From: Desulfovibrio sp.
GTDB taxonomy: Bacteria; Desulfobacterota; Desulfovibrionia; Desulfovibrionales; Desulfovibrionaceae
NCBI GenBank assembly: GCA_031287575.1
Contig: JAITSV010000014.1
Location: 1 to 55,450 of the forward strand
DNA: 55,450 bases
Reading direction: 5' to 3'
The stretch's first letter is position 1; every line of letters begins with the position of its first letter. This document shows, in pieces, positions 25,937 to 33,099 of this stretch. The position numbers were made by a program, and so were the translations under genes. The notes beneath the pieces are model-generated. The model had not been told where the DNA came from. It ran no database searches and saw nothing but the letters and a program-made list of their open reading frames with translations.

Positions 25937-25964
25937 TTGACATATCAAGATAGCTTGATATAGA
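25937..25964 (+). promoter_or_regulatory. metF promoter (sigma-70 type) with embedded SahR-like operator
   Basis: TTGACA (25937-25942) is followed after 16 bases by TATAGA (25959-25964). The spacer is a perfect inverted repeat ATATCAAG-ATAG-CTTGATAT at 25942-25961, so a bound repressor would block RNA polymerase. The sequence resembles, from memory, the operator of SahR, the S-adenosylhomocysteine-sensing ArsR-family regulator of methionine genes in Desulfovibrionales. It lies in a rare AT-rich stretch. Confidence 0.75.
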
Positions 25965-26000
25965 ACGGCCCCATCACGTGAACGCGAGCGGAAGCGGTTC

Positions 26001-26046
26001 GGCCAGAACAGGCCAGAACAGGCCAGAACAGGCCGAGACAGGTCAG
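26001..26046. repeat. 10-bp tandem repeat in the metF leader
   Basis: Three perfect copies of ggccagaaca are followed by a degenerate copy and a half copy. They would be transcribed in the metF leader. Confidence 0.85.
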
Positions 26047-26152
26047 CCAAGATCGGACCAGCGTCCATCAGTCCCCGGCATGCGCGGCCCTGTGCGCCGC
26101 CCTCGCACGACAGCACCCGCAGACGCCAGCCCCAGGCAGCAAAGGATACACC

Positions 26153-27028
26153 GTGAAGATCAGAGACAGCATCGCCGCCAGCACCCGGCCCTTCTATTCG
26201 CTGGAATTCTTTCCCCCCAAGGAACGGGAGAACTGGCCCGGCTTCTTCGCCACCGTGGAGCGGCTGAAGGCCCTGAATCCGCTGTTCGCTTCGGTCACCT
26301 ACGGGGCGGGCGGTTCCACCCAGGACAACACGCTGGAAATCACCTCGCACCTCAAGAACGTCATGGGTCTCGAGCCCATGGCCCACCTGACCTGCGTGGG
26401 CGCCACGCGCGAACGCATCGCCGATTATCTGCGCCGCCTGCGCGAAGTGAACGTGGACAACGTGCTGGCCTTGCGCGGCGATGCCCCCAAGGGGCAGGAC
26501 ATCGACTGGGACACGGCGGAATTCCGCTACGCCGCCGACCTGGTGCGCTTTACCCGCAGCGAACAGCCCGACATGGGCGTGGGCGTGGCCGGATATCCGG
26601 CGGCGCACCCCGAATCGCCCAGCTTCGCCAGCGACCTGCGCCACACGGCGGACAAGGTCAACGCCGGGGCGGACTTCATCGTCACCCAGCTGTTCTTCGA
26701 CGTGCGCGAATATTTCGACTTCGTGGAGCGGCTGCGCGCCATGGGCGTGGATACGCCGGTGCTGCCGGGCATCCTGCCCATCCAGAGCCTGGAGTCGGTG
26801 CGGCGCATCCTTTCGCTGTGCGGGGCCAACATTCCCGGCAATCTGTATCTGGAACTGGACGCCGCCAACGAGAAGGGCGGGGCGGAAGCCGTGAAGGAAG
26901 CGGGCATCGCCTTTGCCCAGCAGCAGATTCGTTCGCTGCTGGACGGCGGTGCCCCCGGCATCCACCTATACACGCTGAACCGCGCCGATACCTGTCTGCG
27001 GATTGCCGAGGCCGTGGGCATGAAGTAG
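26153..27028 (+). CDS. metF: 5,10-methylenetetrahydrofolate reductase
   Basis: This 291-residue protein matches the MetF barrel: YSLEFFPPKERENW near the N-terminus with the catalytic Glu18, VTYGAGGSTQ, MAHLTCVGATRERI, VLALRGDAPKG, AGADFIVTQLFFDVREYFDF and PGILPIQSLESVRR. It reduces methylene-THF to methyl-THF using FAD, supplying the methyl group for methionine synthesis, and it also belongs to the Wood-Ljungdahl methyl branch. The length is close to E. coli MetF. The start codon is GTG, preceded by AAAGGA. Expression is probably controlled at the operator 190 bp upstream. Confidence 0.93.
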   Translation: MKIRDSIAASTRPFYSLEFFPPKERENWPGFFATVERLKALNPLFASVTYGAGGSTQDNTLEITSHLKNVMGLEPMAHLTCVGATRERIADYLRRLREVNVDNVLALRGDAPKGQDIDWDTAEFRYAADLVRFTRSEQPDMGVGVAGYPAAHPESPSFASDLRHTADKVNAGADFIVTQLFFDVREYFDFVERLRAMGVDTPVLPGILPIQSLESVRRILSLCGANIPGNLYLELDAANEKGGAEAVKEAGIAFAQQQIRSLLDGGAPGIHLYTLNRADTCLRIAEAVGMK

Positions 27029-27047
27029 CCGCCGGGTGCGGCCGGAC

Positions 27048-27082
27048 AAGCCGCACGGTCCGCTTGACTTTCCGTGCGGCTT
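27048..27082 (+). terminator. Terminator-like hairpin after metF
   Basis: AAGCCGCACGG and CCGTGCGGCTT form a perfect 11-bp stem with a 13-base loop, 20 bp after the metF stop. There is no T-run. Confidence 0.6.
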
Positions 27083-27092
27083 CGGCAATATG

Positions 27093-27335
27093 GATGAAGT
27101 TGATTGATTAAGCAGTTCGTCCGCGCCGCAGGGCACCGAAACGGCGCGACGGACCTCACCGCACTTTCAGGCGAGGCACGGCACGGATGGCACCCGCGCC
27201 GGTCCGCGCAGGGCAGGGAACATTCGGTCATGGTACCGGCTGCGCAAGAGGGCTTGCCAGTTCCCGTCCGGCGCGGCGCGCCGCCGCCAGCGGTCCAAGG
27301 CCCCCGGAGCCGCCAGGTTCTCCGGGGGCTTTTTC
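27093..27335 (+). ncRNA. Possible orphan small RNA ending at an intrinsic terminator
   Basis: The 215 bp between the metF hairpin and the terminator at 27297-27335 contain no credible protein gene, yet the terminator is a strong one. A weak promoter candidate, TTGACT (27064-27069) with 17 bp to AATATG (27087-27092), lies just upstream. Inside are paired segments such as GCGCCGGT with ACCGGCTGCGC. I could not match it to 6S, 4.5S, tmRNA or RNase P. The 5' end is a guess. Alternatively, the terminator ends a long metF transcript. Confidence 0.3.
27297..27335 (+). terminator. Strong intrinsic terminator with no gene immediately upstream
   Basis: GCCCCCGGA (27300-27308) pairs with TCCGGGGGC (27321-27329) and is followed by TTTTTCC. 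It lies 270 bp after metF. Confidence 0.85.
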
Positions 27336-27376
27336 CGTGCGCCGTGCCGGATCATGCCATGTCGGACCGGGCCAGC

Positions 27377-27450
27377 CGGATCATACCGGACCGGATTATA
27401 CCGGACCGGATCATACCGGACCGGGCCATGCCGGGCCGGGCCGGGCTATG
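27377..27450. repeat. Intergenic 15-bp tandem repeat
   Basis: The unit ccggatcataccgga repeats about three times nearly perfectly, then decays into two degenerate units. It lies between the terminator and the GT9 gene. Confidence 0.85.
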
Positions 27451-27608
27451 GCGCCGCTCCCCCCCATTTTCGCCAAGCCCGGCACTTCCTTTCCGGTTTT
27501 TCCGTTTCCCCGCTTCCAGTCTTCCCGCCCCCACCGCCCCGCCTGCCCCTCTGGTTGACGCACCGTGCGCAAGACGGTAGCACGGCACCATTCCAGACCG
27601 GAGCACCC

Positions 27609-28733
27609 GTGAACAGCACCTCCTCCTCCCCCCTTCGCGAAGCTGAACAGCTTCCCCCCGCCGGGTATTCCGGCTCCCCCGTCCGCCCGATCATCGACCC
27701 GGCCAGCGTACGGCGCATCCTGGTCTGCCAGTTGCGGCAGATCGGCGACGTTCTGTTGGCCACCCCCTCGCTGGAACTGCTGCACCGCCACTTTCCCGAT
27801 GCGGAAGTGCACGTGCTCACCGAGCGCAAGTGCACCCCCATGCTGCAGGGCAACCCCGCCGTGCATACGGTGTGGGCCATCGACAAGAAGGATTTGGGGT
27901 CCCTTGCGCGCGAGGTGGCCTTTTACTGGCGGGTGGCGCGCACCGGCTTTGACGTGGTGGTGGATTTTCAGCAGTTGCCGCGTTGCCGGTGGGTGGTGGC
28001 CATGTCGCGCGCGCGGGTGCGCCTGTCGTACACGCCCGCGTGGTACAACCGATGGCTGTTCACCCACTGGGTGCGCCCGCGCGACGGGTATGCCGCCATG
28101 GCCAAGGCCAGCGTGCTGGAGCCGCTGGGCGTGCGCTGGAACGGCGAGCGTCCCCGGCTGTACCTGAGCGACGCGGAGCGTGATGCCGCGCGCATATTGC
28201 TGGCCAGACTGGGGCTGGCCGAGGGGCAGCGGCTGATCACCGTGGACCCCACGCATCGCCGCGTCACCCGGCGCTGGCCCGCGGCTCATTACGGCAGGCT
28301 GCTGTCGCTGGCCGCCGCGCGTGATCCCTCGTTGCGCTTCATGCCGCTGTTCGGCCCTGGAGAGGAGGACGACGTGCGCGCGGTGATCGCCGCCTGCGAC
28401 TGCCCGGAAAAGGTGCTGATGCCGGACCGCATGCTGTCGCTGCGCGAAATGGCCGCCTGCATCGACCAGGCCGTGCTGCACGTGGGCAACTGTTCCGCGC
28501 CGTGCCACATCGCCGTGGCCGTGGGCACGCCCACCTTCGTGGTGCGCGGGGCCACCAGCGGGGCGTGGTCGTTCCCCGCGCCGGAACATTTCCACATGGC
28601 CCTGGGGCTGGACTGCCAGCCCTGCAACCGCAATGAATGCGTCAACCCAGACCAGTTGGCCTGCCTTGTGCGCCTGACGCCGGAAACCGTGTGCCAGGCC
28701 ATGCTGGATCATCTGGCCGCCGTGTCGCGCTGA
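27609..28733 (+). CDS. Glycosyltransferase family 9 (heptosyltransferase-like)
   Basis: This 374-residue GT-B protein has the heptosyltransferase N-terminus RRILVCQLRQIGDVLLATPSLELL, then VVVDFQQLPRCRWVVAMSRAR and the donor-domain segment VDPTHRRVTRRWP. A late GNCSAPCHIAVAVGTPTF matches the D/N-SGPxHxAAALGxPT motif of WaaC/WaaF. It likely adds heptose to the LPS inner core. The donor acidic residue position reads N in GNCS, and an extra Cys cluster (CQPCNRNEC near residues 338-346) is unusual. The start is GTG 27609 with GGAG 5 bases upstream. The first 30 residues are low-complexity. Confidence 0.82.
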   Translation: MNSTSSSPLREAEQLPPAGYSGSPVRPIIDPASVRRILVCQLRQIGDVLLATPSLELLHRHFPDAEVHVLTERKCTPMLQGNPAVHTVWAIDKKDLGSLAREVAFYWRVARTGFDVVVDFQQLPRCRWVVAMSRARVRLSYTPAWYNRWLFTHWVRPRDGYAAMAKASVLEPLGVRWNGERPRLYLSDAERDAARILLARLGLAEGQRLITVDPTHRRVTRRWPAAHYGRLLSLAAARDPSLRFMPLFGPGEEDDVRAVIAACDCPEKVLMPDRMLSLREMAACIDQAVLHVGNCSAPCHIAVAVGTPTFVVRGATSGAWSFPAPEHFHMALGLDCQPCNRNECVNPDQLACLVRLTPETVCQAMLDHLAAVSR

Positions 28734-29123
28734 GGCGCGGGGTGCCCGTTCGGCGGGACGTTCGCGGTGGGCGCGGCCCCTTGGCGTCCGGTGTCGCGGC
28801 TTCGCCCGGCGGCTTTCCCTGACATTATAAGGCAAAGGGTGTGTTCGGGCTTTCGCGGCGGTGGGAAAGCAGCTACAATGCCGGAGTTGCCCTCCGGTCC
28901 GTTTGTGCGGGATGTGTCGGGAATGCCCTGCGTGTCGCACGCGGCGGACTGCGTCCGGTTTGGCGCACGAACGTTTCAGGCCCCGCATTTGGCTTTGCAT
29001 GTGGCGCCGCGACATCGCGCTGCCGGACCATACCTCTGTAACGTCATGCAGCACGGGGCAACGTGCACGTAAACATGTGGGGAATTCATGCCGCGCCACT
29101 GTCGCTTTTGCCGCCATGCAACG
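28734..29123. other. Gene-free stretch between GT9 and tRNA-Lys
   Basis: These 390 bases have no open frame that looks like a gene and a slightly lower GC content than the surroundings. I see no strong structure before the tRNA terminator. Confidence 0.5.
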
Positions 29124-29160
29124 CAAAAACCCCGCAGCGGGTTTCCACTGCGGGGTTTCT
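29124..29160 (-). terminator. Intrinsic terminator of tRNA-Lys
   Basis: On the minus strand AACCCCGCAG pairs with CTGCGGGGTT and is followed by TTTGC. It lies directly 3' of the tRNA. Confidence 0.85.
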
Positions 29161-29167
29161 CTTGCTC

Positions 29168-29243
<76 letters not shown>

Positions 29244-29263
29244 AGCGCCTCAACGCGAAGGGG

Positions 29264-29292
29264 AAACTAAAGAGAACCCGCTCTGAAGTCAA
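29264..29292 (-). promoter_or_regulatory. Likely promoter of tRNA-Lys
   Basis: On the minus strand TTGACT (29287-29292) and TAGTTT (29264-29269) are separated by 17 bases, and the tRNA starts 20 bases further on. The spacing is ideal and the -35 matches in five of six positions. Confidence 0.6.
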
Positions 29293-29329
29293 GCGGATTT
29301 TTTCAAGGCTTTCAATATTTTTCGAAATT

Positions 29330-31522
29330 ATGAAAAAAGAAAATAAAATCAAAGTATTAACTGCGGCATTTTTCGGTGCGCGAGTGCCTGCGGCAGTGCT
29401 TGTCTGGCTGCTTTGCGCGGCCTTTTCCCTGCATGCGGCCGATCTGTCCGCTCCGGATGGCGGCGCAACGGGTCTTGGACCTCGTCCCGAGGTGAGCGCC
29501 GAGGCCTTCCGCGAGGTGCGGGCGGGCGAGGACGGCGCACTGGTGGTGATCTGGCTGGAAATGCCCGCCGGGTACCACGCCTATGCCAACGACGTGGACG
29601 GCAGCCGCGGCAAGGGAAGCGGCGTGGGACTGCCCACGGTAGTCACCGTGCGCGCTGCCTCGTCCCCGGCTCAAATCCCCGATCTGGCGGGTGCCCCCGG
29701 CGTCCTGTACCCGCCGGGCCGCGAGATCATGGACCCGCTGGCCCCCGGCCAGCGGGTGCGGGTGTACGAAGGGCGTGCGTCTGTGTTCGTGCGCCTGCCG
29801 CAGGACCATCTGGACCGCGACCTGACGGCCTCGGTGTCCCTGCTGTTGTGCTCCGACCGCAACTGCCTGCCGTATCGCGGCGGGGTGGCGTTCCGCGTGG
29901 ATGGTGCCGCGCTTGGCGCATTGCCCCGCGCCGATGAACAGCCCTGGGCGGAACAACTGCGCGCGGCGCGTCCTGGGGTGCAACCGGCACCCACCCGCTC
30001 CGGAGAGGATGCCGTCACGGCCAGCCTGCCTGCGCCTGCGGCAGCCGGGGCGGGCGCTTCCCCCGTCGCTGCCCCGGCCATCGGCGCGGCGCCGGTTCTG
30101 GACGCACGGGGCGCACAGGATGCACGGGGCACGCAGGAGCAGGGCGACAGGGTGACCATTCCCTTCGGCAAGGGCGGGCGCTCCGTGCCCCTGCCGGGCA
30201 TGCCGGACGCACAGGCCGCCGCCAATGCAACCGAAGGGGCTGTGTCCGGTTTCCAGCCCGGCACCATCCACTGGAATTTCGCGCCGCGCTACCAGGTGCC
30301 CGAACTGGAGGTTTCCGGCCTGGGCAAGGCGCTGCTGCTGGGGCTGCTGGCGGGCCTGCTGCTGAACCTGATGCCCTGCGTGCTGCCGGTGATCAGCCTG
30401 AAGCTGAGCGGCTTCGTGGCCGTGGCGGGGCTGGGCGGCGACGATGCGCGCCGGGCGCACTTCCGTGAGCACAACCTGTTGTTCGCGGCGGGGATCATGG
30501 CCTGGTTCCTGTTGCTGGCCTTCATCCTGGGCGGCGCGGGGTTGGCCTGGGGGCAGCTGTTCCAGCGGCCCGGCGTGGTGCTGGGCCTCTTGCTGGTGGT
30601 GTTCGGCCTTGGGCTGAGCATGTTCGGGCTGTTCACCCTGCCCGTGCTGGACCTGAAGGCCATGGGGGCGGGCGGCCCAAGCCGCGCGCAGCCGTTCTTC
30701 ACCGGGCTGGTGGCCACGCTGCTGGCCACCCCGTGCAGCGGCCCGCTGCTGGGCGGCGTGCTGGGCTGGGCCTTTCAGCAGCCGCCGGAGATCATGGCCT
30801 TCGTATTCACCTCGGTGGGCATGGGCATGGCCCTGCCGTACCTGCTGCTGGCGGCCCGTCCGGGGCTGGTGCGCCATTTTCCCCGGCCCGGCGCGTGGAC
30901 TGGCACGCTGGAGCAACTGGTGGGCTTTTTTCTGATGGGTACCTCCGTGTACCTGCTGACCATCCTGCCCGATGCTTGGCTGATGCCCGCGTTGGTGACG
31001 TTGCTGGCGGTGGCCTTTGCCGCGTGGATATGGGGGCGCTGGGGCGGGCTCGATGCCTCGCCGCGCCGCCGGGCGGCGGTACGGCTGGCGGCTCCGGCGT
31101 TGGTGGCCGTGGCGGTGTGGCTGGCCTTTGCTCCCTCGGCCCCGCCCGCCCGTTGGGAACCCTTTGAACCCACCACCTTCCGGGCCATGCTGGGGCGCGA
31201 GCCGCTTATCGTGGACTTTACCGCCGACTGGTGCCCCAACTGCAAGCTGCTGGAGCAGACCACCCTGTCCAGCGCGGCGGTTTCGGAATGGGCGCGCCGC
31301 CATGGCGCCCGGCTGGTGCGCGTGGACCTGACGGCGGAGTCGCCCGAGGCCCAGGCCCTGCTACGCTCGCTGGGCAGCAGCAGCATTCCCGTGGTGGCGC
31401 TGTTCCCCAAGGGGTTGTTGTCCGCCTCGCCGGTGGTGCTGCGCGACCTGTTCACTACCGGGCAGATGGAGCAGGCCTTGCTGGAGGCGTTCGGCAAGCC
31501 GAAGCAGGACTGGACCGACTGA
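29330..31522 (+). CDS. dsbD: Thiol:disulfide interchange protein DsbD
   Basis: This protein of about 730 residues has the three-part DsbD architecture. After a signal peptide, the periplasmic alpha domain carries C174-x4-C179 in LLLCSDRNCLPY. The central membrane domain of about eight helices has C350 in LMPCVLPVISLK and C469 in ATPCSGPLLGG. The C-terminal thioredoxin-like gamma domain has C635-x2-C638 in TADWCPNCK. It carries electrons from cytoplasmic thioredoxin to periplasmic thiol proteins and cytochrome c maturation. ATG 29330 starts a basic, Lys-rich leader in an unusually AT-rich stretch, and its ribosome site is weak, so a downstream start is possible. A low-complexity linker (about 215-300) separates alpha and beta. 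Confidence 0.9.
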   Translation: MKKENKIKVLTAAFFGARVPAAVLVWLLCAAFSLHAADLSAPDGGATGLGPRPEVSAEAFREVRAGEDGALVVIWLEMPAGYHAYANDVDGSRGKGSGVGLPTVVTVRAASSPAQIPDLAGAPGVLYPPGREIMDPLAPGQRVRVYEGRASVFVRLPQDHLDRDLTASVSLLLCSDRNCLPYRGGVAFRVDGAALGALPRADEQPWAEQLRAARPGVQPAPTRSGEDAVTASLPAPAAAGAGASPVAAPAIGAAPVLDARGAQDARGTQEQGDRVTIPFGKGGRSVPLPGMPDAQAAANATEGAVSGFQPGTIHWNFAPRYQVPELEVSGLGKALLLGLLAGLLLNLMPCVLPVISLKLSGFVAVAGLGGDDARRAHFREHNLLFAAGIMAWFLLLAFILGGAGLAWGQLFQRPGVVLGLLLVVFGLGLSMFGLFTLPVLDLKAMGAGGPSRAQPFFTGLVATLLATPCSGPLLGGVLGWAFQQPPEIMAFVFTSVGMGMALPYLLLAARPGLVRHFPRPGAWTGTLEQLVGFFLMGTSVYLLTILPDAWLMPALVTLLAVAFAAWIWGRWGGLDASPRRRAAVRLAAPALVAVAVWLAFAPSAPPARWEPFEPTTFRAMLGREPLIVDFTADWCPNCKLLEQTTLSSAAVSEWARRHGARLVRVDLTAESPEAQALLRSLGSSSIPVVALFPKGLLSASPVVLRDLFTTGQMEQALLEAFGKPKQDWTD

Positions 31523-31578
31523 TTCGACGGATGTGCCGCGTTGACCGGGTAGGGCAACGCGGCTGGCCTGAATGCGAT

Positions 31579-31613
31579 GCGCCGTCCGGGGAATTCCCCG
31601 GACGGCGCTTTTT
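31579..31613 (+). terminator. Intrinsic terminator of dsbD (perfect 30-bp palindrome)
   Basis: GCGCCGTCCGGGGAA and its exact reverse complement abut with no loop (31579-31608), followed by five T. The symmetric stem could also stop the convergent transcript from the minus strand. Confidence 0.9.
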
Positions 31614-31676
31614 GGCGCCCCCCGAGAGGTGGGGCGCATGGGTGCGGCGATTGCGGCAGGCTCGGTGCCGTACTGG

Positions 31677-32195
31677 CTATTCTCTCACGAAGGTGCGGTA
31701 CATCAGCGACATGCCCAGCATGTTCGCGGCCGTCTGTACGGCGTCCACCACGTCCGACTCGCGCCAGCCCTGGGCCAGCAATTCCTCGATGTCGGCGCGG
31801 GTGACCGTGGCGGGCTCGTTGACCGCCTTGGTCACGACTGCCAGCAGGGCGCTTTCGGTTTCATCCAGCGGGGTTTCGGCGGGCTTGCAGGACAGGCTGG
31901 CGATGTCGTCCTCGCTCATGCCCTGCATGCGCAGCAGATCGTGGTTGAACACGGCGCAGGGCGCGTAGGCGAACTTTTCCGAGGCCACGTAGCGGATGGA
32001 CGCCAGCAGCGGGGGAGAAAGCCGGTCGTGATGGCGGAAATAGCGGATCATGTTGGCCTGGCGCTCCATCAGGCCGGGGCTGACACTCAGAAGGCGCATG
32101 GGCACGGGAATGTCGATCTGCGAGGGAACCAGGGCGTACGTGTCGGCCACGATGCCTTCGGCCTTGTCGCGTTCCACGGTGTTCACCAGATACAT
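31677..32195 (-). CDS. Carboxymuconolactone decarboxylase (AhpD-like) family protein
   Basis: This 172-residue all-helical protein contains the CMD-domain core HDRLSPPLLASIRYVASEKFAYAPCAVFNHDLLRMQGM. AhpD-type peroxidases carry E-x-C-x2-C-x3-H; here the second cysteine (PCAVFNH) is present but the partner three residues earlier is Tyr, so classical disulfide peroxidase chemistry is doubtful. AGGAG lies 6 bases before ATG 32195. Upstream at 32228-32242 is a palindrome nearly identical to one upstream of the adjacent tetR gene, which indicates control by that repressor. Confidence 0.8.
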   Translation of the reverse strand: MYLVNTVERDKAEGIVADTYALVPSQIDIPVPMRLLSVSPGLMERQANMIRYFRHHDRLSPPLLASIRYVASEKFAYAPCAVFNHDLLRMQGMSEDDIASLSCKPAETPLDETESALLAVVTKAVNEPATVTRADIEELLAQGWRESDVVDAVQTAANMLGMSLMYRTFVRE

Positions 32196-32227
32196 GGGGG
32201 GCTCCTTTGTCTCGACGGGTTTTGTAG

Positions 32228-32242
32228 TAGACCGGTCGTCTA
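32228..32242. promoter_or_regulatory. TetR-type operator upstream of the CMD-family gene
   Basis: TAGACCGGTCGTCTA consists of 5-bp inverted arms TAGAC/GTCTA around CGGTC. It lies 33 bp before the start codon. The sister site at 32974-32988 differs by one base. Confidence 0.8.
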
Positions 32243-32362
32243 TGGAGATGGCCGGATGTTCCCTGAAGGAGGATGCTGCCGCCGTGCTCGCGGGCGGGCG
32301 GTCATGTTTCGTGCGGTACGGTTTTCTGTCCGGTTGCGGATTTGGCCAGATGGGCTGCTGGA

Positions 32363-32962
32363 TCAGGCCGGGGTGGCCCGCGGATCGGAGAGGATGCGCG
32401 TGAAGACCATTTTTTCCAGCCGCAGCAGGGGCTGGACGTTCTTTTCCGCCTTCATGCGCAGGATGGCCCCTTCCCAGGCGTCCATGACGAAGGCGGCTGT
32501 CTCGTAGGGATCCAGGCCGGGGGCCAGTTCGCCCCGCGCGGCGGCTTCGTTCAGGACATCGCCCATGGCCCGCGACAGGCCGCTCAGCACCTCGCGCAGT
32601 TTTGCGCAGATGGCCGGGGAAAGGTCGCACATTTCCTGGGCCAGGTTGCCGAAGGGACAGCCTCGCTCATAGTCCCATTCCTGGTAGCGCTGGCGGGCCA
32701 GTTCGAAGAATCTGCGCAGCCGGTCCAGCGGCGGCACGTCCGCGTCACGCAGCACCTGGGCCAAGGCCGGGGTGCGCACCTCGCGGTAATGGTCGATGAG
32801 CGCGAGGCCGAACTCTTCCTTGCTGGGAAAGTAGAAATAGAACGATCCCTTGGGGACCTGGGCCAGGTCGAGGATTTCCTTGATGCCGGTGTTGTTGAAC
32901 CCCTTGCGGTGGACCAGTTCGGCCCCGGCGTCCAGGATGGCTCGGCGTGCGTCGCGTTTCAT
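32363..32962 (-). CDS. TetR-family transcriptional repressor
   Basis: This 199-residue protein has the TetR helix-turn-helix in the first 50 residues: RRAILDAGAELVHRKGFNNTGIKEILDLAQVPKGSFYFYFPSKEEFGLALI. The KGSFYFYF recognition helix motif is typical of the AcrR/AcuR branch. The C-terminal ligand domain is of the type with GCPFGNLAQEM, where a Cys-containing pocket may sense an electrophile. It lies upstream of, and on the same strand as, the CMD-family gene, and both have the same 15-bp palindrome in front. Autoregulation plus control of that gene is the simplest reading. Confidence 0.88.
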   Translation of the reverse strand: MKRDARRAILDAGAELVHRKGFNNTGIKEILDLAQVPKGSFYFYFPSKEEFGLALIDHYREVRTPALAQVLRDADVPPLDRLRRFFELARQRYQEWDYERGCPFGNLAQEMCDLSPAICAKLREVLSGLSRAMGDVLNEAAARGELAPGLDPYETAAFVMDAWEGAILRMKAEKNVQPLLRLEKMVFTRILSDPRATPA

Positions 32963-32973
32963 ACTGCTACTAA

Positions 32974-32988
32974 TAGACCAGTCGTCTA
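32974..32988. promoter_or_regulatory. TetR-type operator at the tetR promoter
   Basis: TAGACCAGTCGTCTA lies 12 bp before the TetR start codon. It differs from the site at 32228-32242 only in the centre (CAGTC instead of CGGTC). Confidence 0.82.
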
Positions 32989-33099
32989 GTGGCGGTCAAG
33001 CGGAAAAAAGCCCTGCCGCCTTTGCGGTGTACGCAGGCGGCAGGGCGGTGTCGTTACGGGAAGTCGTGGCGGTGGTGAATGCGGGCAAGGGGCGGGGCG

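Larger units (their letters stand above)
25597..26152. other. Divergent intergenic region upstream of metF
   Basis: This 556-bp region has no supported gene. It holds an 11-bp tandem repeat (25827-25868), a near-consensus promoter with operator (25937-25964), a 10-bp tandem repeat (26001-26046) and the metF ribosome site AAAGGA at 26141-26146. The transcript leader between promoter and metF start would be about 180 bases. Confidence 0.7.

Noticed and set aside
26001..26046. CRISPR array
   Set aside because: Repeat units are 10-15 bp without unique spacers, and no cas genes are present anywhere in the window.
27083..27335. 6S, 4.5S, tmRNA or RNase P RNA
   Set aside because: None of the conserved sequence blocks of these RNAs is present, so the region is reported only as a possible unknown RNA.
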